Below are positions 42,422 through 53,903 of a stretch of DNA of 64,000 bases, in pieces. The translations under genes and the position numbers were made by a program. The notes under the pieces are model-generated. The model worked only from the letters and a program-made list of their open reading frames with translations. It did not search any database and was not told the DNA's origin. How positions within the stretch are numbered: the stretch's first letter is position 1; each line of letters begins with the position of its first letter. This DNA comes from Zizania palustris (lineage: Eukaryota > Streptophyta > Magnoliopsida > Poales > Poaceae): the NCBI GenBank assembly GCA_019279435.1, contig JAAALK010000289.1:5338342-5402341 (forward strand), given 5' to 3'.

Positions 42422-44427
42422 TCATTCCTCGAATAGCTCAGGATGTTGTGCCTTGAGTTCATCTTCTTTTTCCCATGTAGCTTCCTCTACGGGATGATTG
42501 CTCCACTGAACCTTGCAGAAGCGGATGACTCGACTTCTGGTGGTCCTTTCTTTAACTTCCAGTATCTTGACGGGCTTTTCCACGTAGGTCAAATCTTCTT
42601 GAACATCCAACTGTTGTAGGTCCACTTGCTCTGTCGGGACGCGAAGGCACTTCTTTAGTTGAGACACATGAAACACATCATGCACTCCGGTCAATGAGGG
42701 TGGTAGTTCCAACTGATAAGCAACTTCGCCTTGGCGTCGAATAATGGGAAATGGTCCAACATATCGAGGGGCCAACTTTCCTCTCATGTTAAACCATTGA
42801 GTGCCACGGAGGGGTGTGACATGGAGGTAGACATGGTCTCCCTCTTCAAAGGCTAAATCTCGACGACGATTGTCTGCATAGCTCTTTTGGCGAGATTGGG
42901 CTGTCTTGAGCCAGTCTCTGATGATCTGTACCTTCTCTTCAGCTTCCCGAAGGATGTCAGTTCCAAACACTTGGGATTCACCGGTTTGATCCCAAAGTAG
43001 AGGCGTCCAGCACCTTCGTCCATATAGGGCTTCGAACGGGGACATCTGAATGCTATCTTGATAACTGTTGTTGTACGAAAACTCAGCGTACGGTAAACTC
43101 TTGTCCCAAGTTGCTCCAAAATCCAGGACACATGCCCGTAGCATATCCTCCAATATCTGATTCACCCTTTCAGTTTGTCCATCTGTCTGAGGGTGGTAAG
43201 CAGTGCTGAAGTTCAGTCTCGTCCCCATATCTTCTCGAAGGTTCTTCCAAAAACGAGAGGTAAACTGACTTCCTCTATCGGACACTATTTTATTGGGCAC
43301 TCCATGAAGACACACAATGCGGGCCATGTACAACTCTGCGAGCTTAGGGCCACTGAAGGTCGTCTTAACGGCTATGAAGTGTGCTACTTTCGTGAGCCGG
43401 TCGATGATTACCCAAATAGAATCATACCCAAGCTGGGTCTTTGGGAGTCCGGTGATGAAGTCCATTCTGATTTCTTCCCATTTCCATTCAGGCACTTTAA
43501 GTGGCTGTAACAATCCTGCAGGTCTCTGATGTTCTGCCTTTACTCTTCTGCAGGTGTCACACTCTACGACGAACTGAGCAATCTCTTTCTTCATGCTAAC
43601 CCACCAATAGCGTTCCTTCAGGTCCTGGTACATCTTGGTACTTCCGGGATGAATGGAGTATAAAGTATCATGGGCTTCTCTTAGGATAAGGGTCTTTATC
43701 TCCGGTTTATCCGGTACACATATCCGGGCTCCAAAGCATACGGTGCCATTCTCGTCTTCTGAAAATCCGGGGCTTTACCTTGTCTCATGTTCTTTTTAAT
43801 GGCAGCTATATCCGAGTCTTCCATCTGAGCCTCACGGATCTGCTCAAATAGAACTGGCTGGGTCTCCAAGGTGGCTAGATATGCTCCTATGGTTAACCCA
43901 AGATTCAACTTTTCCATCTCCTTGTAGAGTGAGGGCGTGTGATCCTAAATCACGATGGCGATGCAATATCCCTTACGACTTAATGCATCAGCTACCACAT
44001 TGGCTTTTTCGGGGTGGTAGTGAATACCTAAGTCGTAGTCCTTTATTAATTCCAACCATCGTCTTTGCCTCAGATTGAGGTCTGGCTGCGTGAAGATATA
44101 CTTCAAACTCTTGTGGTCCGTAAAGATTTCGCAGCGATTTCCGACCAAATAATGCGTCCATATCTTAAGGGCGTGCACAACGGCGGCCAACTCCAAATCA
44201 TGGGTCGGGTAATTTAGCTCATGAGGTCTCAACTTACGAGAGGCGTATGAAATAACCTTTCCGTCTTGCATGAGAACACATCATAATCCTTAGCGAGATG
44301 CGTCGCAATAAACATGGAAGTCCTTCCGGATATCTGGTAGGGTCAGTATGGGTGCTGACACCAGTCGGGTCTTGAGGATGCGGAAACTTTCTTCGCATTC
44401 AGGAGTCCATTCAAACTTCTCTCCCTT
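42422..44427 (-). pseudogene. pol: B pol, downstream part: RNase H, integrase, chromodomain
   Basis: RNase H (about 44427-43945: YCDAS, SYASRKLRPHELNYP, FTDHKSLKY) is cut by TAA and TGA codons just after YCDAS (about 44290) and by TAG 43945-43947, where glutamine is expected. A one-base loss near 43757 shifts the linker. Integrase is open from 43633 to 42422: C-x2-C of the zinc finger (CDTCRR), MDFITGLP, SDRGSQF, GQTERVNQ, then the GPF/Y-like module (YVGPFPIIRR). The last about 55 residues (YVEKPVKILEVK..., W in VQWSNH, ATWEKEDEL) fit a chromodomain, which in this lineage is thought to steer integration to heterochromatin. It is nonfunctional as a whole because of the upstream breaks. Confidence 0.9.
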
Positions 44428-46176
44428 CTATAATAACTTGGTCATTGGCTTGGCTATCTTGGAAAAATTCTCGATAAATCTCTGATAATACCCCGCTAAA
44501 CCCAAGAAACTTCGTATCTCCGATACGTTGGTGGGTGGCAACCAATCTGTAACTGCTTCCACGGTGGCAGGATCTACTGCAATGCCTTGTGCAGAGATAA
44601 TGTGTCCAAGGAACTTTACTTCCGCCGTCCAAAACTTGCACTTGCTGTACTTGGCGTATAACTGGTGTTCCCTTAGCTTTCCCAAGGTTAACTGTAGGTG
44701 AGTCTCGTGTTCCTTCTGATCCTTGGAATAAATGAGGATGTCGTCTATAAAGACCACGATGAATTTGTCCAAATACTCCATGAACACCTTATTCATCATG
44801 TTCATAAAGAAAGCAGGGGCGTTGGTCAATCCAAAGGACATAACGGTACACTCATATAATCCATAACGGGTGGTAAAAGCCGTCTTGGGTATATCCTCTT
44901 CTCGAATCCTTAACTGATGATATCCGAACCGCAGGTTGATCTTAGAAAATACCGTAGCTCCCTTCAGCTGGTCAAAAAGATCATCAATCCTGGGTAACGG
45001 GTACTTGTTCTTGATGGTCACTTCGTTCAAAGCTCGGTAATCCACACACATGTGTTTAGCCTTGTCTTTTTTCTTCTCAACGAAGATGACGGGGGCACCC
45101 CACGAAGATGTGCTAGGTTTGATATAGCCTTTCTTCTCAAGGTCCTCCAACTGCTGCTTGATCTCAGCTAACTCATTGGCGGCCATCCGGTATGGTCGCT
45201 TGTAAATGGGGGTGGTCCTGGGCACCAAATCAATCCGGAACTCGATGTCCCTCTTGGGTGGCATTCCTGGTAAATCCTCTGGAAATACGTCCGGGTATTC
45301 GCTGACTACTGGTATCTCTTCCAAGGTAATCTGGTGCAGTCTTGGTCTTCCGAACCTTAGGCTTGGCATCTGAAATGTGACGGCAGACCCTTCTTCACTG
45401 GTCACAGTTACTTGTCTCCGGGCACATCTTATTACTCCTTGGTGTTTATTGAGCCAATCCATCCCGAGAATGAGGTCCAATCCTTGGCATTCTAGTAGGA
45501 AGGGGTCGGCCCAAAATATGGTGCCGTGGATATCTATCCATACCTTTGGGCTATAGGATAGGGCTAGAGTTTGCTTCCCAGGGGTGGCTATTAGCACGGC
45601 TCTCGGTAGTTCATTTATGTTTAGGTTGTTCTTTTCCACAAAAGCAGTTGATATGAAGGAGTGCGTAGCTCCAGTGTCAAATAAAACCACTGCAAGTGTT
45701 GAATGTACCATGAACTTACCCATCACGATCTCGGGTGCGGCCTGGGCTTCTTCGGCAGTGACGTGGTTGACGCGGGCGCAGATGGCGGGGTTCATCGCGA
45801 CTCCTTGTGCGCGCCTGGGGTGGGGGCACTGGTGGGAATAATGCCCCTCCTGGCGGCAGTTGAAGCATACCACGGGCTTGTCGTGCTTGTCGCGTAGAAT
45901 CTCTGTCTTCTTTGCCGGGGCGGATGGTGCGGCAGGTGCGGTGGGAGCGGGGCGAGGCTGTCCGGCTCCGGCGTTGGCGGCGGGTGGCGCCGGACGATAC
46001 ACTGGGCGAGGGTGGTATTGTGGCACTGATGGAGGAGGGGTGAAACGAGGCCTCTGGGCCATGCCTTGGTTCTGCCGGAAGGCAATCATCCTCTTCTTCT
46101 TCAGGTCGACCTTATTCTGCTGGGTCTCCTGAATGATAGCTTTATTTACCAACTTTTGAAAGTTGGCGTAATCCAA
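44428..46176 (-). pseudogene. pol: B protease and reverse transcriptase
   Basis: This 582-codon open part begins in the C-terminus of Gag, with knuckle CFNCRQEGHYSHQC (about 45870), followed by the protease DTGATHSF (about 45690). RT extends from about 45250, with VDYRALNEVTIKNKYPLPR, and FIDDILIYS (about 44745). Motif A reads KINLRFGYHQ near 44945: the first catalytic Asp of the usual K-x-DLRSGYHQ is Asn, a G to A change. The frame ends at TAG 44428. The missing Asp alone should abolish polymerase activity. Confidence 0.88.
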
Positions 46177-46898
46177 GGAAATGAGCTGAAGAGATAGCTC
46201 ATCCTTTAGTCCCCGGAGGAACTTCGACTGCCTGGCCGCATCGGTATGGACCTCTCAGGTGCATACCTGGCCAATCTGTTAAACTCGTGCAGGTACTCAG
46301 TGACGGTCCTGCTCCCTTGCTGCAGGTCCCGAAACTCCTGCTGCTTCTGGGCGATGATGCCATCGGGGACATGAGCGGCATGGAAGGCAGCAGAGAACTC
46401 TGCCCAAGTATGGACGTGTCCCTCGGGCAAGGTCTTGCGCAGATTATCCCACCATTCTGCGGCGGGACCCTAGAGCTGGTGGGCGGCGAAAGCCACCCTC
46501 TCCTGCTCAGTGCAGGTCAGCAGGTCTAGCTTCTTCGCGATGGTTCTCAACCAATCCCCAGCCTCCATGGGGTTGGTGGTGCTCGAGAAGGTGGGTGGGT
46601 GGACTCGAAGGAACTCCGAGAGCTGAGAGGCGGGAGCGGGAGCTGGAGTGGCGGGGCGAGGCAGCTCGGGCTGTTGGTGGAGGCGGAAGAACTGAGCCTG
46701 CTGCTCTTGCATCTGCTGCTGCTGTTGCTGCATCTGGTTCAATAGGGCAGCAACCAACTGGTTCTGAGTGGCCATCATCTTGGCTAGAGTGGGGTGGTTG
46801 GCGACCGGGGCTTTCCTTTGCCCGGTCGCTCTCCACTGGGGCATGTTACCGTTCTCTCCTCCGTTCTAGGGAGCGTCGGAGCCTTGAGTGTTGGTCAT
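46177..46898 (-). pseudogene. gag: B gag, broken
   Basis: ATG 46898 (MTNTQGSD) is followed after nine codons by TAG near 46869. The frame continues with ANHPTLAKMMATQNQL and a Gln-rich run, then the Gag core (TNPMEAGDWLRTI, AAEWWDNL). A second stop lies at about 46470, and a one-base loss near 46253 shifts the part after TEYLHEFNRLARYAPE. Corrected, it leads in frame into the zinc-knuckle part at 46176. Homologous to A gag. Confidence 0.85.
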
Positions 46899-47084
46899 CC
46901 TGAAGTTTCCAAAGTAGATAGCACTTTCTTAGGGGAAATTAATATTAATCTTTATTTCAAAATATCGTTCTTGCGATTACATTTACTGTCTTTTATTTAA
47001 TTCTTCACTCATGCCTTATATTTGACATGAGTGGCAATACAATTCAAAACAATAAAAGGAAACAATCAATCGAAATAACTACGT

Positions 47085-47897
47085 CTAAGGCAGCTCAGGG
47101 GACGACTCGACCACAGGCTCGATGGAGACGGTCGGGGTCGTGGAGCTGGAGGGTCCGGCAGGTGGCGCACTGCGGGAAATCCTCTTAGGCCTCACGGTGG
47201 GGATCCGAAGTGATTTCCGCTTGCGAGGCAGAAGGGGTGCGATCTCCTCGATATCCTTTTTTAGTTCCTTGAGATGGTGACGAAGCTGGGTGTTGACTAT
47301 GGCACCTTGGCGTAGAAGCTCATTCTGACGCCTCAACTCCTCTACCTCGAGGGTCAACTGGGGGCTCTGCTGGACCTGACGACGAAGCTCAGCATTCTCG
47401 CGATTCAGGTTCTCCGAGGTATGGCGGTAGAAGTCGATGGTGTCGTGCTGGCTGTCTACTTCGAGGATGGCCTCTGTGTGAAGGTTGTCCATGGCCTCCA
47501 AAAGCCTCATGGTGCGGGCGATGGCGGAATTGCTCTGGGTGAGGGGGCTGATGTAGATGCTGCATTGACTCCCTGGTGTGCGCATAGGCATGAAGCGGTA
47601 TACGGTGTCGCGGAGGTGGTAGTCGTAGACCAGTTGAAGCTCGGCGAGGGCCTGAAGTGCAGCGCGTTGGCTGGCCACCACGAACGAGGGTCCTCCGACT
47701 CCGTGGGTGTAGAAGGGAGGCTGCGTGGGGGAGGAACGGATGAAAACCGTGACCTCGCAGTAGCTCTCGCTCGCATCGGGAAAGATCCCGTGGAACGCGG
47801 GCTCATGGGAGAATCCCAAGAAGTCGACGAGCACGCGAAGCTCATGGATGAATCCGGCCTCATCGCGAAGAGTCCCGCTCATGGTATGGACCGACAT
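47085..47897 (-). CDS. B orf0: 270-aa coiled-coil protein upstream of gag
   Basis: An intact frame between the B primer site (48020-48031) and gag (46898), starting MSVHTMSGT 123 nt downstream of the primer site. The N-terminal about 130 residues are a mixed alpha/beta-looking segment (FIHELRVLVDFLGFSHEPAF, then GGPSFVVASQRAALQALAEL). Residues about 150-215 are heptad-like (NRENAELRRQV, LTLEVEELRRQNELL), followed by a basic patch LLPRKRKSLR and a Ser/Pro tail. The same architecture occurs in A (51944 onward). A comparable 'orf0' has been reported in rice RIRE3/RIRE8 (from memory). No enzymatic motif is recognised. It survives uninterrupted although gag and pol are broken. Its role is unknown; a nucleic-acid-binding or Gag-assisting coiled coil is only a guess. 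Confidence 0.8.
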   Translation of the reverse strand: MSVHTMSGTLRDEAGFIHELRVLVDFLGFSHEPAFHGIFPDASESYCEVTVFIRSSPTQPPFYTHGVGGPSFVVASQRAALQALAELQLVYDYHLRDTVYRFMPMRTPGSQCSIYISPLTQSNSAIARTMRLLEAMDNLHTEAILEVDSQHDTIDFYRHTSENLNRENAELRRQVQQSPQLTLEVEELRRQNELLRQGAIVNTQLRHHLKELKKDIEEIAPLLPRKRKSLRIPTVRPKRISRSAPPAGPSSSTTPTVSIEPVVESSPELP

Positions 47898-48019
47898 CTA
47901 CAAAAGAGAGAAATTTTTTGTGAAAATCTCGGAAGATGAGAAGTTAAGTTATTTTGTAAGAAATTAGGGTTAATATAAGTCCTAAGGTCAGGTCTGTTTG
48001 GCTTCCTACAGTCAAGTCG

Positions 48020-48031
48020 GCTCTGATACCA
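48020..48031 (-). other. Primer binding site of B
   Basis: The minus strand reads TGGTATCAGAGC, 3 nt inside the LTR end at 48035. Complementary to initiator tRNA-Met. Confidence 0.95.
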
Positions 48032-48034
48032 TCT

Positions 48035-51000
48035 TGTCACGCCCCGTTTTAATAAATCAGGACTTTATTGAAATTCCATAGAAAATCAATAAACCAAGAC
48101 GTTCATCATGCGACCACGTACAAATACAAGCAATCATTCACGGTTCGTAGACCGTATTAATACAAAAGTGAATAAAGGTGAAGAGAAACTAATAAAATAA
48201 AGGGGTCCTAGATGAACGCCTCCTTCTAGTCTCGCCTTGACTGGGTCACTACTCCAGACCTTCATCCTCCTCGTAGTAGACGGGCTCTGATGGTGTAAGT
48301 CAACGGGGTGAGTACAGACGTACTCAGCAAGCCACCGAATGCAAATATAATGCAGAGTAATAACAAGGGAGATAGTGGCTAATTTTGCGGAAAAAACATA
48401 ATTGTAAAGCATTAAATGTGATCAATTTATTAGTACTGAAATGTAAACATGTGTATGCATCATCATCTTCTAACTCGAGGGGTACAGTCAGCCCCACCTC
48501 GCTCAACAGTCCTTACATGCCATGAATAACTCAACCATTCAAACAATTGTAAACTAACAGCGAGTAGTCACACAACCCGCCCTTGATCGTGGGCTCGGCT
48601 TTTCAAAAAGATTAATTACTCTGATCAGAGGTGTACCACTGTACCCACAAGGCACGCACTCACCACTTACACCAAAGTGTAACGAGATGACCCATTCCAT
48701 GGGAACTCGTGCCAAAACCTTCCATATGGTCCTCCTCGACCCGACAGCACCCTCTTATGGGTTTCGTATCATGTCTCGATGCGTCGAGCCTCACCATACC
48801 CCCCCTTGAGCCACGTCGGTACAAGTCACCCGCAGGTTGCCCCTTGCCCCCTCCACTATGGTGCATCGAGTCGGATTGTTCCATACTTCCAGTTAGGACT
48901 TACCCATTAGACTTGTGGTTGGTACGGAAATGCTTTGCAACAGATCCTGTAGACCGGTCCTTATAGTGCCCCGGGTGCAACCAACCAATGCCCGAGCTTG
49001 CACCCGGAACCCACCATACTTATAACATAGCTAACTCCAACAGAGTCCATTGACAAGAATAACGGGGAAGTTCATATAACAGAATCCATCTATCTATGAC
49101 TCATTCTTTTTATCCTATAGCAGTTGTGCCGGTACATTGGGCACTAGCTAATATAATTTTTGTAGAGTGACAAGGAGTTAAGGCTCAATAAGCATGGCTT
49201 GGGTTTGCACACAAGGACGAGGATCTAATAAATATAAGTGTAGGGCTTGATGTTGGACTAATCCAATATTGTCCTATGAGTTATAGCGATAATTTATTAA
49301 ACATGGGCTCAAATGATGATCAACTATTTCCACAGGAGTGGGTCGATGACTTGCCTTGATCAGCAAATGGGGATGGAGGAACCTCGGGGTAGAACTCCGG
49401 CTCCTCGACAAACTCGTAGTCTTCTTGATACGGAAAAATAAATAATACATTCAATAAACAGATAAAAATCCACCAAATGATAAACATACATGTTTATGGG
49501 TTTTGTTATGTGAAATAAAGTTTTAATATTCTGAAGTTTTAGTGAGAAAACAGTAAAACTTACATTTTAAGGTTTTTCCTAATTTATTTTCTGAATTTAA
49601 TATTTATCCCTAAGGGGCTTTTATTTATTTAACCCATAAGATTATTTTGTGCAAAAGTAACATACTGTTTTTATGGCATTAATGTGTAGAGATTAGTTTG
49701 CTGAATTTAAAAAAATTAAAATGGTGAAATTTGGAGTTAAAATGAGCAAGTTATGAATTTTCAAAGTTTAAATCAATTTCTGGAATTTTATTTAAACTGA
49801 AAAAGGGCTCTGGTCCACGGTGAGCCAGGCTCACGGTGGACCTTGGTACTGTGCGCGTGGACCGGATTGATCCGGATCGTCCGATCCAGATCAAGCGGCC
49901 AGGCGCGAGGCGGCGGGGTTTAATGAACTTGGACGGCCACGATTAAATCATACCGAAACGGTACGCGTGGACGCACCAGATAGAACCCAGGGTTTAAGTT
50001 GCGATCAACGGTCAGGATCACAGGGTACCGGTTTGACCAGATCTGAGGGCCCGAATTGAATCCCGAAGGGTTTTAATCGTGGCCCTCCGATCGCAATCGG
50101 ACGGCTGTGATGCGGTCCGGCACGGCACGGTCGTAAGGGGCTTGTACCCCCTTCGTTCTCGGCTCCGGCGGCGCAACGGCGAGGAATTCCAGCGCCGACG
50201 AGGGCTCCCTGTCCAAGCTAAGGCTTAAAATGGAAAGTGGGATCGAGGGGAGTACGGTCGTACCGACGGTGGTGGCGGCGGTGAGCTGACAGCGGCCGTC
50301 GTCGAAGAGGGGCGATGAAGCTCCTCGGGTTCGTCGGCGGCGAGGCGATCCGGCGGTCCTTTCGACCAACGGAGGCATGGCCGAGGATGGGTGGATCTCT
50401 GCGGTCACGTAGGTGGCGACGGCGAGGGCAGCGATGGCTTCGATCACCGGTGAGCGGTGGCTGGAGGTGGAACCGAGCTAAAGGCCGAAAACCTTGCGGC
50501 AGTGCTCTGGATGGCGATGGCTTGCGCTAAGGAGGTGTGGGCAGAGGGCGGCGACCTGAGGGGTATATATAGGGGTCGCCGGTGTGGTTATGGCAAGGTA
50601 ATCGGAGGAAACCCGAGAGGTTCCTTTCCAACTCCGGTGAGGTTTCCAAACCTAGGGATCTACTGCTATGATCATGAATCCGCGTGGGCTATGGATGGCA
50701 TGGAGTCGTCGGTGTTCGGGGGAACTGAATCCGGGATCGGATCGGTGAAAACGGGCGGCCGGCGGCGGGATTTGGCAAGGGGATCGCCAGAAGGAAAGGG
50801 GAGTGATCCCCTTCCATCGGGGACGAAGGTCCTGACAGGTGGCCCCCACTGGTCAGTGGCCGAAACAGAAAAGGAAGGTGCCAACAGGCGGGTCCCGTCG
50901 GTCAGAGAGATGGAGGCGGACGCGAGCGGCTGACACGTGGGACCGAGACGGGCGCGGGCGGGAGAGAGGGAAGAGGGCGGCGCCGACAGGTTGACCCCAC

Positions 51001-51340
51001 CTGTCAGTGATGCACGACTGGGTTGGGCTGGGCTGGAGGCGAATTGGAGGTTGAGGCCCATTAGGAATTTAAATGCTTTTTCCGATTTAAAATAATTCCA
51101 GTAATTCATTTATTTGATTTAGGGTTGAATCACTGTTGGTAAATATTTGTAAAAAATTCCTGAAATTATGTTTTGGCCTCTAGCTTATCCCATAAAATTT
51201 TCAAGTCCATATTTTGAATATTCCTCCCTATTTGGCTTTAATAGGGCTCTTTTAGGATTTTATTTAATAATAAAATTCAGAAATTTCTTTAATAATATTT
51301 TCCTTTTATTTTATTTCCTTTTAATTCTTGGGGAGTTACA
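48035..51340 (-). repeat. 5' LTR of B (3306 bp, uninterrupted)
   Basis: It runs from TGTCACGCC to GAGTTACA. It gives the empty site for S2 near 50965, proving S2 is younger. A TATATATA run at 50564-50571 is the likely promoter. The G/C-rich sequence on its left would be the transcript leader. No gene is called in it. Confidence 0.94.
50564..50571 (-). promoter_or_regulatory. Putative TATA box of the B 5' LTR
   Basis: TATATATA is flanked by GGGG and AGGGG on the plus strand, and is conserved in the 3' LTR at about 30362. It is palindromic, so the strand is inferred from the element. Confidence 0.5.
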
Positions 51341-51944
51341 GAGGGGCGGGCTCACGGATGGGCTTCCTCTTCCTCGGGAGGAGGGGAACCATCTCCGCGA
51401 TATCCTTCTGCAGCTGCATGATCTTGCGCTGCAGCTCGCCGTTCTGTTGGATCAAGTTCTTTGTTTCCTCACGAAGAAACTCAACTGCCTCATGGTGCTC
51501 ATCGACGTCGAGCACCACCTCAGTATGGAGGTCGTCCATGGACTGAAGAAGACGCGACTGTCGGGCCATGACCGGATCACGCATGGAGTAAACTCCGAGG
51601 TAGATGCTATGGTAGGCACCGGGAGTGCGCTTCGGCACAAGCCGGAACGACGAGTTCTGAAGACGATCATCATAGATCATCCTCAACTCCATAAGAACCT
51701 GGAGAGCGATGCGTTGGCACGCGACGTCGAAAGTGGGGCCCCCAAGTGCAGTGGTGTAGGGCGGCAGGTGCTCTCCGGAGCCGTGGACGGTGAGGGAGAC
51801 GTCGCAGGGCCCGGCAAACTCCTCCAGGTACACGCCCTGGAATTTGGGCTCGAAGAGGAACCCGAGGAAGGTGAGCATCATACGGAGCTCCCGGACGAAG
51901 CCCTCGTAGTGGTGGCAGTAGCTGTGCACTTGATAGACAGGCAT
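51341..51944 (-). pseudogene. Element A orf0, N-terminal part
   Basis: ATG 51944 starts MPVYQVHSYCHH, homologous to B orf0: FVRELRMMLTFLGFLFEPKF, GGPTFDVACQRIALQVLMEL and a coiled coil (LIQQNGELQRKIMQLQ) ending MVPLLPRKRKPIRE. The frame then hits B at the GAGGG target. It continues in frame at 27831 and again at 16379 after removal of B and T, ending at 16278. All three pieces read open, so orf0 of A was intact until interrupted. Confidence 0.82.
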
Positions 51945-52083
51945 CTAAAAAAACAACACGTTGAAGAAAATTGAGGAGAGGAACAAAGTTTATAAAGTAG
52001 ATTTTCGAGAAATAATTTTCTACAACTATTGGCTAGGTTGGTCCGTTTGGCTTCCTACAGTCAAGTCGGCTCTGATACCATCT
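51945..52083 (-). other. Element A leader and primer binding site
   Basis: TGGTATCAGAGC on the minus strand occupies 52069-52080, 3 nt from the LTR at 52084. The leader between it and orf0 is A/T-rich and contains the block TTGGCTTCCTACAGTCAAG (plus strand), also present at 47999-48017 in B. Confidence 0.88.
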
Positions 52084-52994
52084 TGTGGCGCCCCGATTTA
52101 CCGAAATCGGAACATTATTGAATTTCATGCGAAAAACAATAATACAAGAGGTTCATCATGCGACAATCGTACATACGACAATATTCATGGTACGCAGACC
52201 ATATTTATTACATCGGAGTTTAATAAAAACAATAATAAAGATAATTAAAATGCATGACGAACGCCTTCTTCAAGATCTTTTCACTTGACTGGGTCGCTAC
52301 TCCAGATCGTCTTCATAGTAGGCATCCTCTGTGGTGTTCAACGGGTATGAGTACAAAAAGTACTCAACAAGCCACCGCAAATACAAGTAATAATGCAAGG
52401 TAATAACAAAGGAAGGATAATTGGCTAAAAGTGCGGAAAAGTACATTTTCAGTTATTGCAGTTAATGTAGTCAAATTTTATCATGCGGAAATTAAACATG
52501 AACAACAATAACATCATCTAACTCGAGGAGTACGTTTTACCTCCTCGCACAACAGTCCTTACATGTCAAACCATCATGCACATACATATTCAAAGTAATC
52601 TAACTGTGGGATGTCACGCAACCCGCCCTTGACCGTGAGCTCGGATTTTCGAAAAGATTTAAGACTCTGATCAGAGATGTACTACTATACCCACAAGGCA
52701 CGCACTCATCCCAAACGAGATGACCCATACCACGGGAACTTGTGCCAAAACCTCGGCATGAAATGCTCCAAGCGATAACCACCCGCTCTAGGTTTCGCCG
52801 CCGCACCGGGCCGCATCCCGGCTAACGTCGCACCCCTTTTGCGCCATGTCGGTATAATCCACCCGCAGGTGCTGCTTGACCCATCTCCAAATGGTGGCCT
52901 CGGTTTGGTACACTCCATACCTTAGTTAGGACTTACCCACTAGACTTGTGGTTAGTACGGAAGTGTATTGCAACGGATCCCGCAGACCGGTCCT
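52084..52994 (-). repeat. 5' LTR of element A, left part (before C)
   Basis: It matches 2460-3371. It is split at GTCCT (52990-52994), the target of C. It continues at 60455. Confidence 0.93.
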
Positions 52995-53903
52995 TGATGG
53001 GGGAGTGGTCCCGATATTCCGCTAGGTAAGGGATAAACTTGGGTTGGTGGAGAATCTCGACGTTGGCGATCCAAGGCTCCGGTCCGGCGGATCAAAACCT
53101 CGCAATCGTTACACCACTGTCTCCGTTGGTTATCAACCACGCAGAACGCGATTGACCTCGCCACGAAGGCTAATTCCTGCAAGCGAACCCAAGAACACAA
53201 GCAAGAACGGGAAGGATACAAACCGAATGCCAAATCACTGACAAACGAAGATAAGGTGAGGTTTCACAAACGCCAATGCGGCAGCCAATCGGTCCGGCGC
53301 AAGAGGCGGGATCTAAACACAACAGTGTAGATGCAACAAAGCAAAACCTAACCCTAGAGTTGGCTGGCGTGAGAATATATAGGGCGGCGGCCTGTGGAAG
53401 GGGAACAGACTTGGGCTGTGGGCTAGAAGACGTACAGACTCAGATTATGGCCAACACGGCCCAGTTCTGTCACGCAGTACTGTTTTAAATACACAGGTCG
53501 ACTCGAGACTCCAAATGATGTGAAACCAACGGCAAAAGATCCGTCTTCTCCTCAGCTTTCCAAAAAGTCCAAGAACTCGCCAATCGGACTTCGTATGAGG
53601 AAGTTATGCCCATTTTGGTGAATGGTGGTCGATGTAGTCCGAACCAGCGAATTCTTGACTTCAAATCATCCGTGCGGCTCCGTCTTCAACTCCAACTCTC
53701 CTATTCCATCTCCCATGTTCCTAAGAAACAAAATATCACTAGTATTCAGTAGCATCCCATCCAAACAAATATAATCAAAGTTGCTAAGGAACGAATTAAC
53801 CTCATGGTTCAAGCGACGGGCACGGGCGCGTGTGATTGGTCCTTGTAGTTGAATTGTAGGTGGAGGCTCCATGTGTGTATCATGTGAAGTGATGTCCTCA
53901 TCA
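52995..53903 (-). repeat. 3' LTR of C, includes the end of Gag-Pol
   Basis: 909 bp. The last about 79 codons of the polyprotein are read from 53903 down to the stop at 53666-53668. The rest holds no gene. A TATA-like ATATATA is near 53375. Confidence 0.94.

Larger units (their letters stand above)
27832..51340 (-). mobile_element. Gypsy chromovirus B (Tekay/RIRE3-like)
   Basis: The target duplication GAGGG is at 27827-27831 and 51341-51345. The 5' LTR is 48035-51340 (3306 bp); the 3' LTR is 27832-30767 plus 42009-42379 (3307 bp without S2). Leftward order: primer site, orf0, gag, protease-RT, RNase H, integrase with a C-terminal chromodomain-like segment, polypurine tract. The long LTRs, initiator Met primer site and orf0 recall the rice elements RIRE3/RIRE8 (from memory). 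Multiple stops and frameshifts and an altered RT catalytic residue make B inactive. It is inserted in the orf0 of its relative A. Confidence 0.94.
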
